A stretch of 64,000 nucleotides of DNA from Roseihalotalea indica (GTDB lineage Bacteria; Bacteroidota; Bacteroidia; Cytophagales; Cyclobacteriaceae). The position numbers and the translations under genes were made by a program. Positions within the stretch are counted from its first letter, which is position 1, and every line of letters begins with the position of its first letter. Below are positions 36,692 through 44,698 of this stretch, one piece after another. The notes below the pieces were generated by a model. The model did no database searches. It saw only the letters and a list, made by a program, of their open reading frames with translations, and was not told the origin of the DNA. The stretch lies in the NCBI RefSeq assembly GCF_022458895.1, contig NZ_JAINFL010000002.1, forward strand, positions 558,001-622,000, in the 5' to 3' direction.

Positions 36692-37558
36692 CTAACCGTT
36701 CTTTTTCAAACCCTCACTGGCCTTAGCGTTTTCAGTCAACTGATTGAGTAACCACTTAGATGACGCACTATTGCTATCAATGAAAAGACCCTTTAAGCCA
36801 CCTGGCGTTTCAATACCGTAGATTATAGAGTTGCCGGCTGAATCAACACTTTCATTAAATCGATAAAATTCGGATATATTCAGGTCCTCTATGCGAAAGC
36901 TGACGCACAGGTCTTTGCACTCCAAACAACCGTTCTTTTTATCAAAACTATAGGTATAGCCTTGCTCTCTAAGGTGAGTGAGGGCCTCTGATATGTTCTT
37001 ATAATGGAGATACTTATTTCGGAGCTTCGCCTTATACTCGGACACAGATATACCAGTCACCCTTTTGAATTGAGTGGATAAGTAATGAACCGAACTATAC
37101 CTGAGATTCATGGCAATCTCACTCAGATTGAGTTCTTCATACTGAATCAACTCCTTTACTCGATCTATTCTTTTATGGATATAGTAGGTTTCTATCGTTT
37201 GTCCCTCATGCTTGGAAAAGAGCTTACTTAAAAAGTTGTAGTTCTTACCGATTTCTTGGGCCAGACATTCGGATAATGTGTCGTTTTTTACCGTCTTTTC
37301 CAGCGCTTGGATATAGCGTTGTACACCTAACTTTATCCTTTCTATCAGGATATCTTCTTTCTCTTCCAGAAGCTCGAGTCCATATTCATTCAGTCTGGAT
37401 GCTATCATATGTTTAGTAATATGTTCTGGCACCTGGATGGAAGCAAAACCAAGTCGGATCGTTGTGATACTGGCTCCTAGTTGAGCTAATTCATTTTGTG
37501 CAACGAAGATGCACCGGGGGCATACCATATTTTTTATATGTAAATTGATAGTTTTCAT
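36692..37558 (-). CDS. HMA-AraC regulator with a third C-terminal domain
   Basis: A 288-residue three-part protein. Residues 1-70 are an HMA domain with the metal site MVCPRC (C13, C16). Residues about 90-185 are an AraC-type double helix-turn-helix (LSEIAMNLRYSSVHYLSTQF and KRVTGISVSEYKAK). Residues about 190-275 (SEALTHLREQGYTYSFDKKN, ISEFYRFNESVDSAG, GLKGLFIDS) match a free-standing small Bacteroidota protein often labelled, probably wrongly, as a phosphoribosylpyrophosphate synthetase. The other three HMA-AraC proteins in the window lack this tail. It probably senses copper directly and controls transcription. The start is preceded by a large interrupted palindrome. Confidence 0.88.
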   Translation of the reverse strand: MKTINLHIKNMVCPRCIFVAQNELAQLGASITTIRLGFASIQVPEHITKHMIASRLNEYGLELLEEKEDILIERIKLGVQRYIQALEKTVKNDTLSECLAQEIGKNYNFLSKLFSKHEGQTIETYYIHKRIDRVKELIQYEELNLSEIAMNLRYSSVHYLSTQFKRVTGISVSEYKAKLRNKYLHYKNISEALTHLREQGYTYSFDKKNGCLECKDLCVSFRIEDLNISEFYRFNESVDSAGNSIIYGIETPGGLKGLFIDSNSASSKWLLNQLTENAKASEGLKKNG

Positions 37559-37566
37559 CTGTTTGA

Positions 37567-37636
37567 AGGTGATTTCTCTGTTCCCAGATCTAACTTTTAC
37601 TGTTAAAAGGGAATGGGTCTGTCCCGGAAATCACCT
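37567..37636 (-). promoter_or_regulatory. 70-bp nested palindrome just upstream of the HMA-AraC start
   Basis: AGGTGATTTC (37567-37576) pairs perfectly with GAAATCACCT (37627-37636). Inside it, TTCCC (37581-37585) pairs with GGGAA (37609-37613), and CTTTTACTGTTAAAAG (37594-37609) is a hairpin with a 4-base loop. On the transcript the outer arm ends 8 bases before the start codon. It could be a leader RNA that hides the start, or a regulator site. Confidence 0.5.
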
Positions 37637-37741
37637 GCGCTGATAATTGATGATTCACGAATTTCAAACTTCTAAGAAGTCCGGTTGTGACCAACCCATC
37701 ACAGAGAATTGTGAATAAAAAAACTTGAAAAGAAGCAACAT

Positions 37742-37789
37742 GGCTGAGAGGTTTGCCGAAGGGGTTGGCAAAAGGAATAATTCTCAGCC
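37742..37789 (-). terminator. Nested stem-loop after the His-rich gene
   Basis: GGCTGAGA (37742-37749) pairs with TCTCAGCC (37782-37789); inside, TTTGCC (37752-37757) pairs with GGCAAA (37767-37772). On the minus transcript this lies 13 bases past the stop of the His-rich gene and is followed by U-rich sequence ending in a run of seven T. A terminator or attenuator is the simplest reading. Confidence 0.5.
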
Positions 37790-37802
37790 GAAACAGATGA
37801 AA

Positions 37803-38264
37803 CTAATGTAGGAAAGACTGAATTAAAACACGTATATGGAAGCCACCAACCGGTGGTGGAAGATTGGTGTATAGGAAGGAAAGTAGTCGTTGACTATACG
37901 TATTAGGCTTACCATATACAGTATAAGCCTCATACATGTAGCAATATAAAGGTGCCTGAAGGGTACTCTGTTTTAGCTCAAATTTGATTAATGAGGCATA
38001 GATCTGGTTGACCACATCCTGGCAGCAGTCATCCTGCTCATGACTTTTGTTATGATCATGGGTATCATCGTGGTGATGATCCGTAGGGGAATCATGGTGG
38101 TGGTGAGCTTCCTTAGGATGATCAGTTATAACAGCATGGGAGTTAAAACGTGCCCAGGAAATCACCCCTACGTCGCAGAGAAAATCACATACAAATACAC
38201 TGCTAAACCCTGAGAGCAGTAGGGCTACAATGTATTGTTTATGGGCATGCAATTTTCGCATCAT
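37803..38264 (-). CDS. His-rich exported protein, HYC_CC_PP-like
   Basis: A 153-residue protein with an N-terminal hydrophobic segment (YIVALLLSGFSSVFVCDFLC), a long His/Asp run (EAHHHHDSPTDHHHDDTHD), a DDCCQD pair and a C-terminal LPPPVGGFHIRVLIQSFLH. The order His, CC, PP and the closing RV-QSFL match the smaller protein at 47529-47915, so I place both in the HYC_CC_PP-type group of Bacteroidota. It probably binds copper or another soft metal outside the cytoplasm. It stands upstream of the three-domain regulator gene. A TATATTTA box at about 38297-38304 on the minus strand may be its -7 element. Confidence 0.65.
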   Translation of the reverse strand: MMRKLHAHKQYIVALLLSGFSSVFVCDFLCDVGVISWARFNSHAVITDHPKEAHHHHDSPTDHHHDDTHDHNKSHEQDDCCQDVVNQIYASLIKFELKQSTLQAPLYCYMYEAYTVYGKPNTYSQRLLSFLYTNLPPPVGGFHIRVLIQSFLH

Positions 38265-38671
38265 GTCTATTCTTTAGGCCTGGATGAGTGTGGGATAAAT
38301 ATAGTATGGTTCAGAGTGAAATAAAATGACGTATATCATTTACAGGGTTGACATAAGTCACACACTCCGCTTGAAGGAGATAAATCCCAGACTCACAGAA
38401 GCAATCTTCTTATCACCAACAGGCACATGTCTGTACTTTATCTTTCCTGCATGATCATTATCTTGAGGTGGGCCAAAGACAGGATATCCCAAAGTGCTCA
38501 TCCTGACCTAAGGCGGATTACCCACTCATAAAATCAAAGGAATAGGAAAATAAGTTGATTTACCCTTCCGTTCTCCTTTTTTGGAAGTAGCTATTAAAAA
38601 TTCCTTACTCCAGACTAACAGAACAAAGATATCAAGACGGATGCAGTAGATCAGGGGTGTATCCGGTGATA
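38265..38671. other. 407-bp intergenic region with one small ORF
   Basis: It holds the promoter region of the His-rich gene and a clean minus-strand frame of 47 codons, 38501 to 38358, starting with ATG (MSTLGYPVFGPPQDNDHAGK) and ending SFKRSV. A TAG lies in frame just upstream. I recognise no family and see no partner gene, so it may be a real small protein or a fragment. Nothing else is evident. Confidence 0.35.
38358..38501 (-). CDS. Possible 47-residue protein, unknown
   Basis: An ATG-initiated frame in otherwise empty sequence. The product has a Gly/Pro-rich start and a basic, beta-like C-terminal half (KIKYRHVPVGDKKIASVSLG). It has no signal peptide, membrane helix or cysteine. Codon use looks ordinary. 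It could be the remnant of a larger gene. Confidence 0.3.
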   Translation of the reverse strand: MSTLGYPVFGPPQDNDHAGKIKYRHVPVGDKKIASVSLGFISFKRSV

Positions 38672-39727
38672 CTATATCTTTCTAAACTGAATGCTACCGT
38701 CGTTTTCCCAGACAAGAACTGTTTTTTTATTGGTTAACCTCCGTACTTCTACAAAGCTTCCTTCTCCCACCATGAGCTCCTGCCCTGAGTCAAGGAACCG
38801 GGCTTTCAGCATAGTACCTTCCTGCCAGGCAATCACCGGTTGAGCCCCGCCGCTGATGCTGCTGCCCCGGCCTGTCCCCAGCAGAACCTCTTTCTGACCG
38901 GGTTGGCTGTAGTAGATTTTTCCTTCCCGTTGCCAGGTAGTATGCACCTGCTGTTGATCGTCAATAAAAATACCTCCGCCATCCATCGGGCAGCCGTTAA
39001 GTTTCCAGGTACCCTCGCCCAGCTTTTGTGCCGAGGTAAAGGAAAGATCATCCTTTCCTGACTGCATCACATACATATCCCGGGAGCCATTCAGCCAGTT
39101 TCTGAACATCAGGTAAACCTTATCTTTACTTACTGCAATCGCTGGTTGACAGCATTCGCAAACGGTGCTGTCGGGCGACTGATACGCCAGCACATTCTCC
39201 AACCAGGCTTCCGCCTGGTTCTGGCTAGACGCGACGTAAATCTTGTTTTTATGATCGGACCGGACGTCCAGCCATACGGCATAAAAGTGATCCTCCTGGT
39301 CGGCCGCCACGCTCATCAGCCCTTCCGGAGCGGAGGCCGGTTGGTCATTGATCTGTCCCATCTTTTTCCACTGCTCGGTGGCGTGGTCAAGCCGGAAAGC
39401 GTGTATATTGCCCGCTTTGTCCGTGGCCGTGATCAGGGTAACATGGGCCGAACTGGCAATCTGAGGACCTCGGGACATTCCTAGATGCATATCCTTTACA
39501 CGTCCGACGATCATGGGATCGGTAAAAGTCTGCCCCTGATCGGTAGAGGCAATACAAAAGATCGAATCGTTACGTCCGAATACAATCCGTAGTATCCCCT
39601 TCGTATCCAGCGCCATATGGGGCTGTTTGCCTAAGGCAATCCTCTTATCCGAGGATTGCGTAAAGCCAGGATGAGCCTGGGTTAGCAGGGACAAAAATAC
39701 CATAATCATTAGGACAGTCACTTTCAT
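38672..39727 (-). CDS. Exported sialidase-like beta-propeller with Cys motif
   Basis: A 351-residue secreted protein with a signal peptide (MKVTVLMIMVFLSLLTQAHPGF) and BNR/Asp-box-like turns (ASTDQGQTFTDP, ASSQNQAEAWLE) of a sialidase-fold propeller. The catalytic residues of true sialidases are not evident. It carries an unusual CECCQPAIA motif and a separate NGCPMDGG, so it may bind copper rather than act on sugars. Similar proteins occur beside copper genes in Bacteroidota. It is transcribed away from the first plus-strand HMA-AraC gene, sharing the 176-bp gap between them. Confidence 0.75.
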   Translation of the reverse strand: MKVTVLMIMVFLSLLTQAHPGFTQSSDKRIALGKQPHMALDTKGILRIVFGRNDSIFCIASTDQGQTFTDPMIVGRVKDMHLGMSRGPQIASSAHVTLITATDKAGNIHAFRLDHATEQWKKMGQINDQPASAPEGLMSVAADQEDHFYAVWLDVRSDHKNKIYVASSQNQAEAWLENVLAYQSPDSTVCECCQPAIAVSKDKVYLMFRNWLNGSRDMYVMQSGKDDLSFTSAQKLGEGTWKLNGCPMDGGGIFIDDQQQVHTTWQREGKIYYSQPGQKEVLLGTGRGSSISGGAQPVIAWQEGTMLKARFLDSGQELMVGEGSFVEVRRLTNKKTVLVWENDGSIQFRKI

Positions 39728-39903
39728 AGCAGATGAAGGTAGGCGTTAAATAAAGGGTTTAGGTCCCGGAGCAGCAAATTATCATTTTTCCCACCATAAT
39801 GAAACCGCGCTCTTTTCTTATTGCCTACGATTGGGTGATTGACCAAACCAAGCGTCTCCCTTTAGTGTTCTTTCCATGAACACACCCACCAATCTCATAC
39901 ACC

Positions 39904-40488
39904 ATGAATACCCCCTTATCCGCTCGGACACTTCACATTAAAAACATGGTTTGTAACCGCTGTATTCGGGTAGTACGGGAAGAACTGGAGCAATTAGGGT
40001 TTAACATTATCAACATCAAACTTGGAGAGGTAGAGTTAATGGAAGAACCCACCGCTGGCGAACTGAAAACTATCGCCCAAACTTTATCGGCTAATGGGTT
40101 TGAGCTGCTCGACAGCCGCAAAAGCCAACTCATCGAAAAAGTAAAAAATGCTATCATTGAACTGATCCACCAATCGGATGAAATTTCCATCCGGATGAAT
40201 TACTCTCAGTTGATTCAGGACAGGGTAGGAGCAGATTATCACTATCTGAGTACGGTGTTCTCTACCACCGAGGGGATGACCATTGAGAAGTATCTCATTC
40301 TTCAGCGCATTGAGCGGACTAAGGAGCTGCTGTTATACAATGAGTTAAGCCTAAGTCAGATTGCTGATAAGCTGGGTTATAGTAGTGTGGCGCATCTTTC
40401 GGCTCAGTTTAAAAAAGTGACCGGTTTGACCCCCTCCGCCTTTAAGAAGCTTACCGGTGAGCAGCGTACATCCCTGGATCAAGTATGA
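39904..40488 (+). CDS. HMA-AraC transcriptional regulator
   Basis: A 194-residue one-component regulator. The N-terminal HMA domain has NMVCNRC (C17, C20) and the ferredoxin-like pattern to about residue 75. A linker helix leads to an AraC-type DNA-binding domain (about 105-190): IEKYLILQRIERTKELLLY, LSLSQIADKLGYSSVAHLSA and FKKVTGLTPSAFKKL. Metal bound at the HMA cysteines probably changes the DNA-binding activity. It is followed after 92 bases by another of the same kind, and no other copper regulator is in the island. Confidence 0.9.
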   Translation: MNTPLSARTLHIKNMVCNRCIRVVREELEQLGFNIINIKLGEVELMEEPTAGELKTIAQTLSANGFELLDSRKSQLIEKVKNAIIELIHQSDEISIRMNYSQLIQDRVGADYHYLSTVFSTTEGMTIEKYLILQRIERTKELLLYNELSLSQIADKLGYSSVAHLSAQFKKVTGLTPSAFKKLTGEQRTSLDQV

Positions 40489-40493
40489 AAAGA

Positions 40494-40527
40494 CGAATTT
40501 TGTAAAACTTCCAATGGATTATATAAC
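40494..40527 (+). promoter_or_regulatory. HMA-AraC box D, upstream of the second regulator
   Basis: Half-sites TGTAAA (40501-40506) and TATAAC (40522-40527), 21 bp apart. A -7-like TATCTTGG starts at 40549, 22 bp after the end of the second half-site, exactly as in boxes A, B and C. It lies 53 bp before the start of the regulator at 40581, so autoregulation or cross-regulation is likely. Confidence 0.6.
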
Positions 40528-40580
40528 ATCCGTTGGAGCTGAGCTTTCTATCTTGGAGTACACTTATTCATCTTAGGGAA

Positions 40581-41159
40581 ATGAAAGATCCGGTGACTAT
40601 ATATGTGAAAGGAATGGTTTGCGACCGCTGTAAAAAGGTACTGAACCAGGCGTTCGAAGAAATAGGACTGGAGGTAAAAGAGATGCGGTTGGGGGCCGTC
40701 ACTCTGGCAGGAACGGGTCGGCTACCGAGTATGGAACCTATTCGGACTATCATCCGGGAAAACGGATTTGAACTGTTGCCCGGACAAGATGCGGAAGTGG
40801 TCTCGGCCATTAAGCGCGAGGTGGACGGTTTATTTTCCCAAAGAGAAGAGCAGGATCTGCGCATCAAATTTTCCACCTTACTTTCGGAAAAGTTTCCTAT
40901 GAGCTACGAGCGTCTTAGCGCCATTTTTTCCGCGGCCGAAGGAATTACCCTGGAAAAATATCTTATCAACCAACGACTGGAGAAGGTGAAGGAACTGCTG
41001 GTGTATACCGACTATACGTTAACCAAAATTGCCAATCTGACCGGCTTCGGCGGTATTCAGCATCTTTCTAATCAGTTCAAAGAACTTACCGGCCTCTCTC
41101 CTTCCCACTTCCGGGAAGTGAAGGCCAGTAAAAAACAACTCTCTGATCGTACAGAATAG
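40581..41159 (+). CDS. HMA-AraC transcriptional regulator, upstream of copA
   Basis: A 192-residue regulator starting at the ATG at 40581 (MKDPVTIYVKGMVCDRC), which places the HMA domain at the N-terminus with C14 and C17; a further 16 codons upstream are possible but overlap the promoter box. The C-terminal AraC domain has ITLEKYLINQRLEKVKELLV, TLTKIANLTGFGGIQHLSNQ and FKELTGLSPSHFREV. Note that GFGG replaces the usual GYSS in the helix-turn-helix, so its DNA preference may differ from its neighbour. It is followed by copA, for which it is the best candidate activator. Confidence 0.9.
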   Translation: MKDPVTIYVKGMVCDRCKKVLNQAFEEIGLEVKEMRLGAVTLAGTGRLPSMEPIRTIIRENGFELLPGQDAEVVSAIKREVDGLFSQREEQDLRIKFSTLLSEKFPMSYERLSAIFSAAEGITLEKYLINQRLEKVKELLVYTDYTLTKIANLTGFGGIQHLSNQFKELTGLSPSHFREVKASKKQLSDRTE

Positions 41160-41258
41160 CCCGTATCCATACACTTTTATTAGTTGCTTCCGCTTGAAAG
41201 AATCTCTCTCGTTCTATAAACCCCGCTGTTTACCGGATGGGTTGTTCGTTCCACTCGT

Positions 41259-41292
41259 AAAATCATATAAAACATAGCGGGAATTCTGTAAA
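41259..41292 (+). promoter_or_regulatory. HMA-AraC box A, copA promoter
   Basis: Half-sites TATAAA (41266-41271) and TGTAAA (41287-41292), 21 bp apart. The -7-like TATACTTG begins at 41314. The 34-bp box matches box B at 27 of 34 positions. An extra half-site TATAAA is at 41215-41220. The box ends 61 bp before the copA start. Confidence 0.7.
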
Positions 41293-41353
41293 CCGTTTCA
41301 GTGGTAGGGGCAGTATACTTGTAGTAGATATCAGACAATAAATTATCCCGAAT

Positions 41354-43630
41354 ATGGAACCTCATACTTTATCAAAAGCAAAAGAGTCTATTTCAGCTTC
41401 CCCTACTCAAAATAACCAAAATATCCGTCAGTCCTTTCCCGTTTTGGGCATGAGTTGTGCCGCCTGCGCAGTGAGCGTGGAGTCTATGCTCAAATCTACC
41501 GAAGGGGTGCACGATGCCGGCGTGAACTTCGCCAACCAAACCGCCTGGGCGGAGTACGATCCTTCCGTAGAGCCTAAAACGCTCCAGCAGGCCATACAAA
41601 GTATCGGCTATGATCTGGTGATTGACGCCGAAGATCCCCAGGCGGTGCAGGAAGAAGCGCAGCGCCAGCAGTACCAAGAGCTGAAAACTCGCACCATCTG
41701 GGCCTCGGTGCTGGCCGTGCCGGTGGTGATCCTGGGTATGTTTCTAATGGACTTGCCCTACGCTAACTGGATCTCTCTGGCCCTGACGGCTCCGGTCGTT
41801 TTTTATTTCGGGAGAAGCTTCTTTCAGAATGCGTGGAAGCAGGCAACATTTGGGAAAGCCAATATGGATACGCTGGTTGCTCTAAGCACCGGTATTGCGT
41901 TCTTCTTCAGTGCTTTTAACACGGTGTATCCTGAGTTCTGGCTTAGTCGAGGCATTCATCCCCATGTTTATTACGAGGCGGCCGCTGTCATCATTGCGTT
42001 TATCTCACTGGGTAAACTGCTGGAGGAGCGCGCTAAATCCAACACCTCTTCGGCCATTAAAAAGCTGATGGGGTTAAAGCCGAAAACGGTTCGCGCCATC
42101 ATCGATGGAAAGGAAGAGGAGATTCCAATCGCCTCTGTGCAGGTAGGCCACATCATTGTGGTAAAACCCGGGGAGAGGATACCCGTAGATGGGGTCGTAA
42201 CGGCCGGGTCATCGTTTGTGGACGAAAGCATGATCAGCGGTGAGCCGATCGCGGTAGAAAAGAAGAAAGGCGAAAAAGTCTTCGCCGGTACGGTCAATCA
42301 AAAAGGAAGCTTTCGCTTTGAGGCCGAAAAAGTAGGTGGGGATACCATTCTGGCGCAGATCATCAGGATGGTGCAGGAAGCCCAGGGCAGTAAGGCCCCG
42401 GTGCAACGATTGGTGGACAAAATCGCCAGTATCTTTGTTCCTATCGTCATTGGTATTTCCATTCTCACCTTCATCGTCTGGATGGTCGTGGGGGGCGACG
42501 ATGCCTTTACCCATGCCTTGCTGACCTCGATTGCCGTACTGGTGATTGCCTGCCCTTGTGCCCTGGGACTGGCCACGCCAACCGCTATTATGGTGGGAGT
42601 TGGTAAGGGAGCAGAAAATAATATTCTGATTAAGGATGCCGAAAGCCTGGAGCTAGGCCAACGGGTGAACGCCGTGGTCCTGGACAAAACCGGGACTATT
42701 ACCCAGGGGAAGCCGGTAGTAACCGAGTGGCACTGGGTAAGCAGTCTGGATGACATTCAGCCTTACCTGCCTATTCTTTACTCCATTGAAGCGCAGTCGG
42801 AACACCCGTTGGCCGAAGCGGTAGTCGCCCGCTTGAAAAAAGAGTCCGTAGTTTCGGCAGAGGTTGAGACCTTTGAAAGTATCACCGGAAAAGGAGTAAA
42901 GGCGGTCCTGCCGGATCAGTCGGTATACCGAGTCGGAAACCGATCGCTCATGGTGGAGAACCAGCTCAAGATGGATACGGCACTGACGAAGCAGGCCAAG
43001 AAATTTCAAAGCGAAGCCAAGACGGTCATCTATTTTGCCGATGAGGAGCGAGTGCTGGCCGTGCTGGCGATTGCCGATCAGATCAAGGAAAGCTCCCGAC
43101 AAGCCATTGAGCAATTGCAGCAGCGGGGCATCGCCGTCTATATGCTTACCGGTGATAACGAGAAAACCGCCGAAGCGGTAGCTGCTCAGGTAGGGGTACA
43201 CCATTTCAGAGCCGAAGTGCTACCTTCCGACAAAGCTGAGTTTGTGAAGGAATTGCAACAGCAGGGGAAGATCGTGGCGATGGTGGGCGATGGGATCAAC
43301 GATTCTCAGGCACTGGCTCAGGCCGATGTGAGTATTGCTATGGGAAAAGGTTCGGATATTGCCATGGATGTGGCCAAAATGACCCTCATTACCTCCGATC
43401 TGCAATCGGTACCCAAAGCCCTGAAGCTGTCCTCCAAAACGGTGAAAGGTATTCGGCAGAATTTGTTCTGGGCCTTCATTTACAACCTGATCGGTATTCC
43501 TATTGCCGCGGGTATACTGTATCCTCTGAATGGTTTCCTGCTCGACCCGATGATCGCCGGAGCCGCGATGGCCCTGAGTTCGGTGTCGGTGGTCAGTAAC
43601 AGCCTTCGCTTACGAACGGCTAAAATCTAA
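41354..43630 (+). CDS. copA: CopA copper(I)-exporting P1B ATPase
   Basis: A 758-residue P-type ATPase with one N-terminal HMA domain (GMSCAACAVS, C35 and C38), transmembrane CPC in VIACPCALGLATPTAIMVG (about residue 400), SGEPIAV in the actuator, DKTGTITQGKP as phosphorylation site, HPLAEAV in the nucleotide domain, and VGDGINDSQALAQADVSIAMG. This is the P1B-1 (Cu+/Ag+) pattern. It pumps cytoplasmic copper to the periplasm, where CusCBA and the multicopper oxidase of this island would take over. Promoter box A lies upstream. Confidence 0.97.
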   Translation: MEPHTLSKAKESISASPTQNNQNIRQSFPVLGMSCAACAVSVESMLKSTEGVHDAGVNFANQTAWAEYDPSVEPKTLQQAIQSIGYDLVIDAEDPQAVQEEAQRQQYQELKTRTIWASVLAVPVVILGMFLMDLPYANWISLALTAPVVFYFGRSFFQNAWKQATFGKANMDTLVALSTGIAFFFSAFNTVYPEFWLSRGIHPHVYYEAAAVIIAFISLGKLLEERAKSNTSSAIKKLMGLKPKTVRAIIDGKEEEIPIASVQVGHIIVVKPGERIPVDGVVTAGSSFVDESMISGEPIAVEKKKGEKVFAGTVNQKGSFRFEAEKVGGDTILAQIIRMVQEAQGSKAPVQRLVDKIASIFVPIVIGISILTFIVWMVVGGDDAFTHALLTSIAVLVIACPCALGLATPTAIMVGVGKGAENNILIKDAESLELGQRVNAVVLDKTGTITQGKPVVTEWHWVSSLDDIQPYLPILYSIEAQSEHPLAEAVVARLKKESVVSAEVETFESITGKGVKAVLPDQSVYRVGNRSLMVENQLKMDTALTKQAKKFQSEAKTVIYFADEERVLAVLAIADQIKESSRQAIEQLQQRGIAVYMLTGDNEKTAEAVAAQVGVHHFRAEVLPSDKAEFVKELQQQGKIVAMVGDGINDSQALAQADVSIAMGKGSDIAMDVAKMTLITSDLQSVPKALKLSSKTVKGIRQNLFWAFIYNLIGIPIAAGILYPLNGFLLDPMIAGAAMALSSVSVVSNSLRLRTAKI

Positions 43631-43692
43631 GCTGTGATCGGGCGCTGAAATTCACTTTTTTACGGGTAGTTATTATTTGATTTGATTGAACT

Positions 43693-43712
43693 GAGCCGGT
43701 TACCACCGGCTC
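43693..43712 (+). terminator. Stem-loop after copA
   Basis: GAGCCGGT (43693-43700), loop TACC, ACCGGCTC (43705-43712): a perfect 8-bp GC-rich stem, 63 bases after the copA stop. The following sequence TATCCCTTACC has only a weak T content, so termination may be partial. Confidence 0.5.
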
Positions 43713-43740
43713 TATCCCTTACCTCTAACCTTTCGTCATC

Positions 43741-44454
43741 ATGCAAGCCCATATCCATCATCATCCGGCCCAGGAACACTACACTATGGAAGTTTCAACC
43801 GTACCTTCTCCGGTACGAGCCGGAGAACCGGCTACGTTGATACTGAATCCGGTAAATCATCACCGGCCTACATCGGTCACTTTAGAACAAATACATGAGC
43901 AGTACCTGCATTTGCTCATTGTCAGCGAAGATCTGGCCTATTTCCGCCACGAGCATCCTCAACCGATTGGAACACGTTATGAACACATGCATCTGTTTCC
44001 GTCGGGCGGGAAGTATATCCTGTTTATGGATTTTACTCCTTTAGGAAGTGAGCAACAACTGTCGCGCTACGAACTTCAGGTTGAAGGAGAGACGCGGGAA
44101 CGACAGCCTCTCATCGTACAGCCAACGGTGTGGCAGGAGCAAGGCTATTCGCTGTATAGGCCCACCGACCAGCCTTTAGTTTCGGGGCAGATGCTGGAGC
44201 TTACCCTGCTCGCGGAGAAATCCGGCCGGCCCATTCGTGATCTGGACTACTACCTGGAGGCGTTGGCCCACGTGGTGATCATCCACGAGAATACGTTGGA
44301 CTACCTGCACGTGCATCCGCTGGAGAGTAGCGACCACGGACCACAAATCAAGTTACACACCTTGTTTCCACAGGCAGGTAACTACAAAATGTTTGTACAG
44401 TTTAGCCATCTGGGACAAGTGAGAACCGCCTCCTTTGTACTACCGGTCAACTAA
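43741..44454 (+). CDS. Two-repeat His-rich protein, probable metal binder
   Basis: A 237-residue protein with no clear signal peptide, made of two similar halves. The first has IHEQYLHLLIVSEDLAYFRH then MHLFPSGGKYILFMDFTPLG. The second has YLEALAHVVIIHENTLDYLH then LHTLFPQAGNYKMFVQFSHL. Each half looks like a beta-sandwich similar to YtkA/FixH-type domains, with conserved H-x-H pairs. The N-terminus is His-rich (MQAHIHHHPAQEHY). It is probably a copper-binding or copper-handling protein between copA and an outer-membrane protein; no named family is recognised. Confidence 0.7.
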   Translation: MQAHIHHHPAQEHYTMEVSTVPSPVRAGEPATLILNPVNHHRPTSVTLEQIHEQYLHLLIVSEDLAYFRHEHPQPIGTRYEHMHLFPSGGKYILFMDFTPLGSEQQLSRYELQVEGETRERQPLIVQPTVWQEQGYSLYRPTDQPLVSGQMLELTLLAEKSGRPIRDLDYYLEALAHVVIIHENTLDYLHVHPLESSDHGPQIKLHTLFPQAGNYKMFVQFSHLGQVRTASFVLPVN

Positions 44455-44698
44455 TCTTTCCGACTGGAAACATTGGAATTACCTCTTCAGGGGAGCCGGT
44501 GCTCTACTTTTCTCTCGTCCGGTAGAACCCTGACAAATTATGTAAATCATACCAGTTAAAATATAAAGCTCAGCACCTTTCCTCTACATACCTTTGATTA
44601 GACTTTCTGATATACAGGAAACAGTACTTAAGTAAGTCAATTCACCAGCCGCCGGCAGCCGCTATACCTGCCACCTTTCACCCACTTACCGACATAAC
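44455..44698 (+). other. Promoter region of the His-rich outer-membrane gene
   Basis: A 244-bp gap holding HMA-AraC box C and its -7 box (TACCTTTG, 44589-44596). The leader from there to the start codon is about 100 bases and is C-rich (CAGCCGCCGGCAGCCGC). No ORF is present. Confidence 0.6.
44534..44567 (+). promoter_or_regulatory. HMA-AraC box C, upstream of the outer-membrane gene
   Basis: Half-sites TGTAAA (44541-44546) and TATAAA (44562-44567), 21 bp apart. TACCTTTG at 44589-44596 is a perfect TAnnTTTG -7 box with the same 22-bp offset as in boxes A, B and D. It matches box B at 22 of 34 positions. It ends 131 bp before the start codon. Confidence 0.65.

Noticed and set aside
36536..36751. 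Plus-strand ORF of 71 codons
   Set aside because: It is antisense to the MKECC gene and to the end of the HMA-AraC gene, both better supported.
37742..37789. CTGAGA within a hairpin suggested a thiamine riboswitch
   Set aside because: The other conserved parts of the THI box are missing and the neighbouring genes have no link to thiamine.
42653..43204. Long minus-strand ORF inside copA
   Set aside because: It is antisense to a complete CopA ATPase with all motifs and has no family match of its own.
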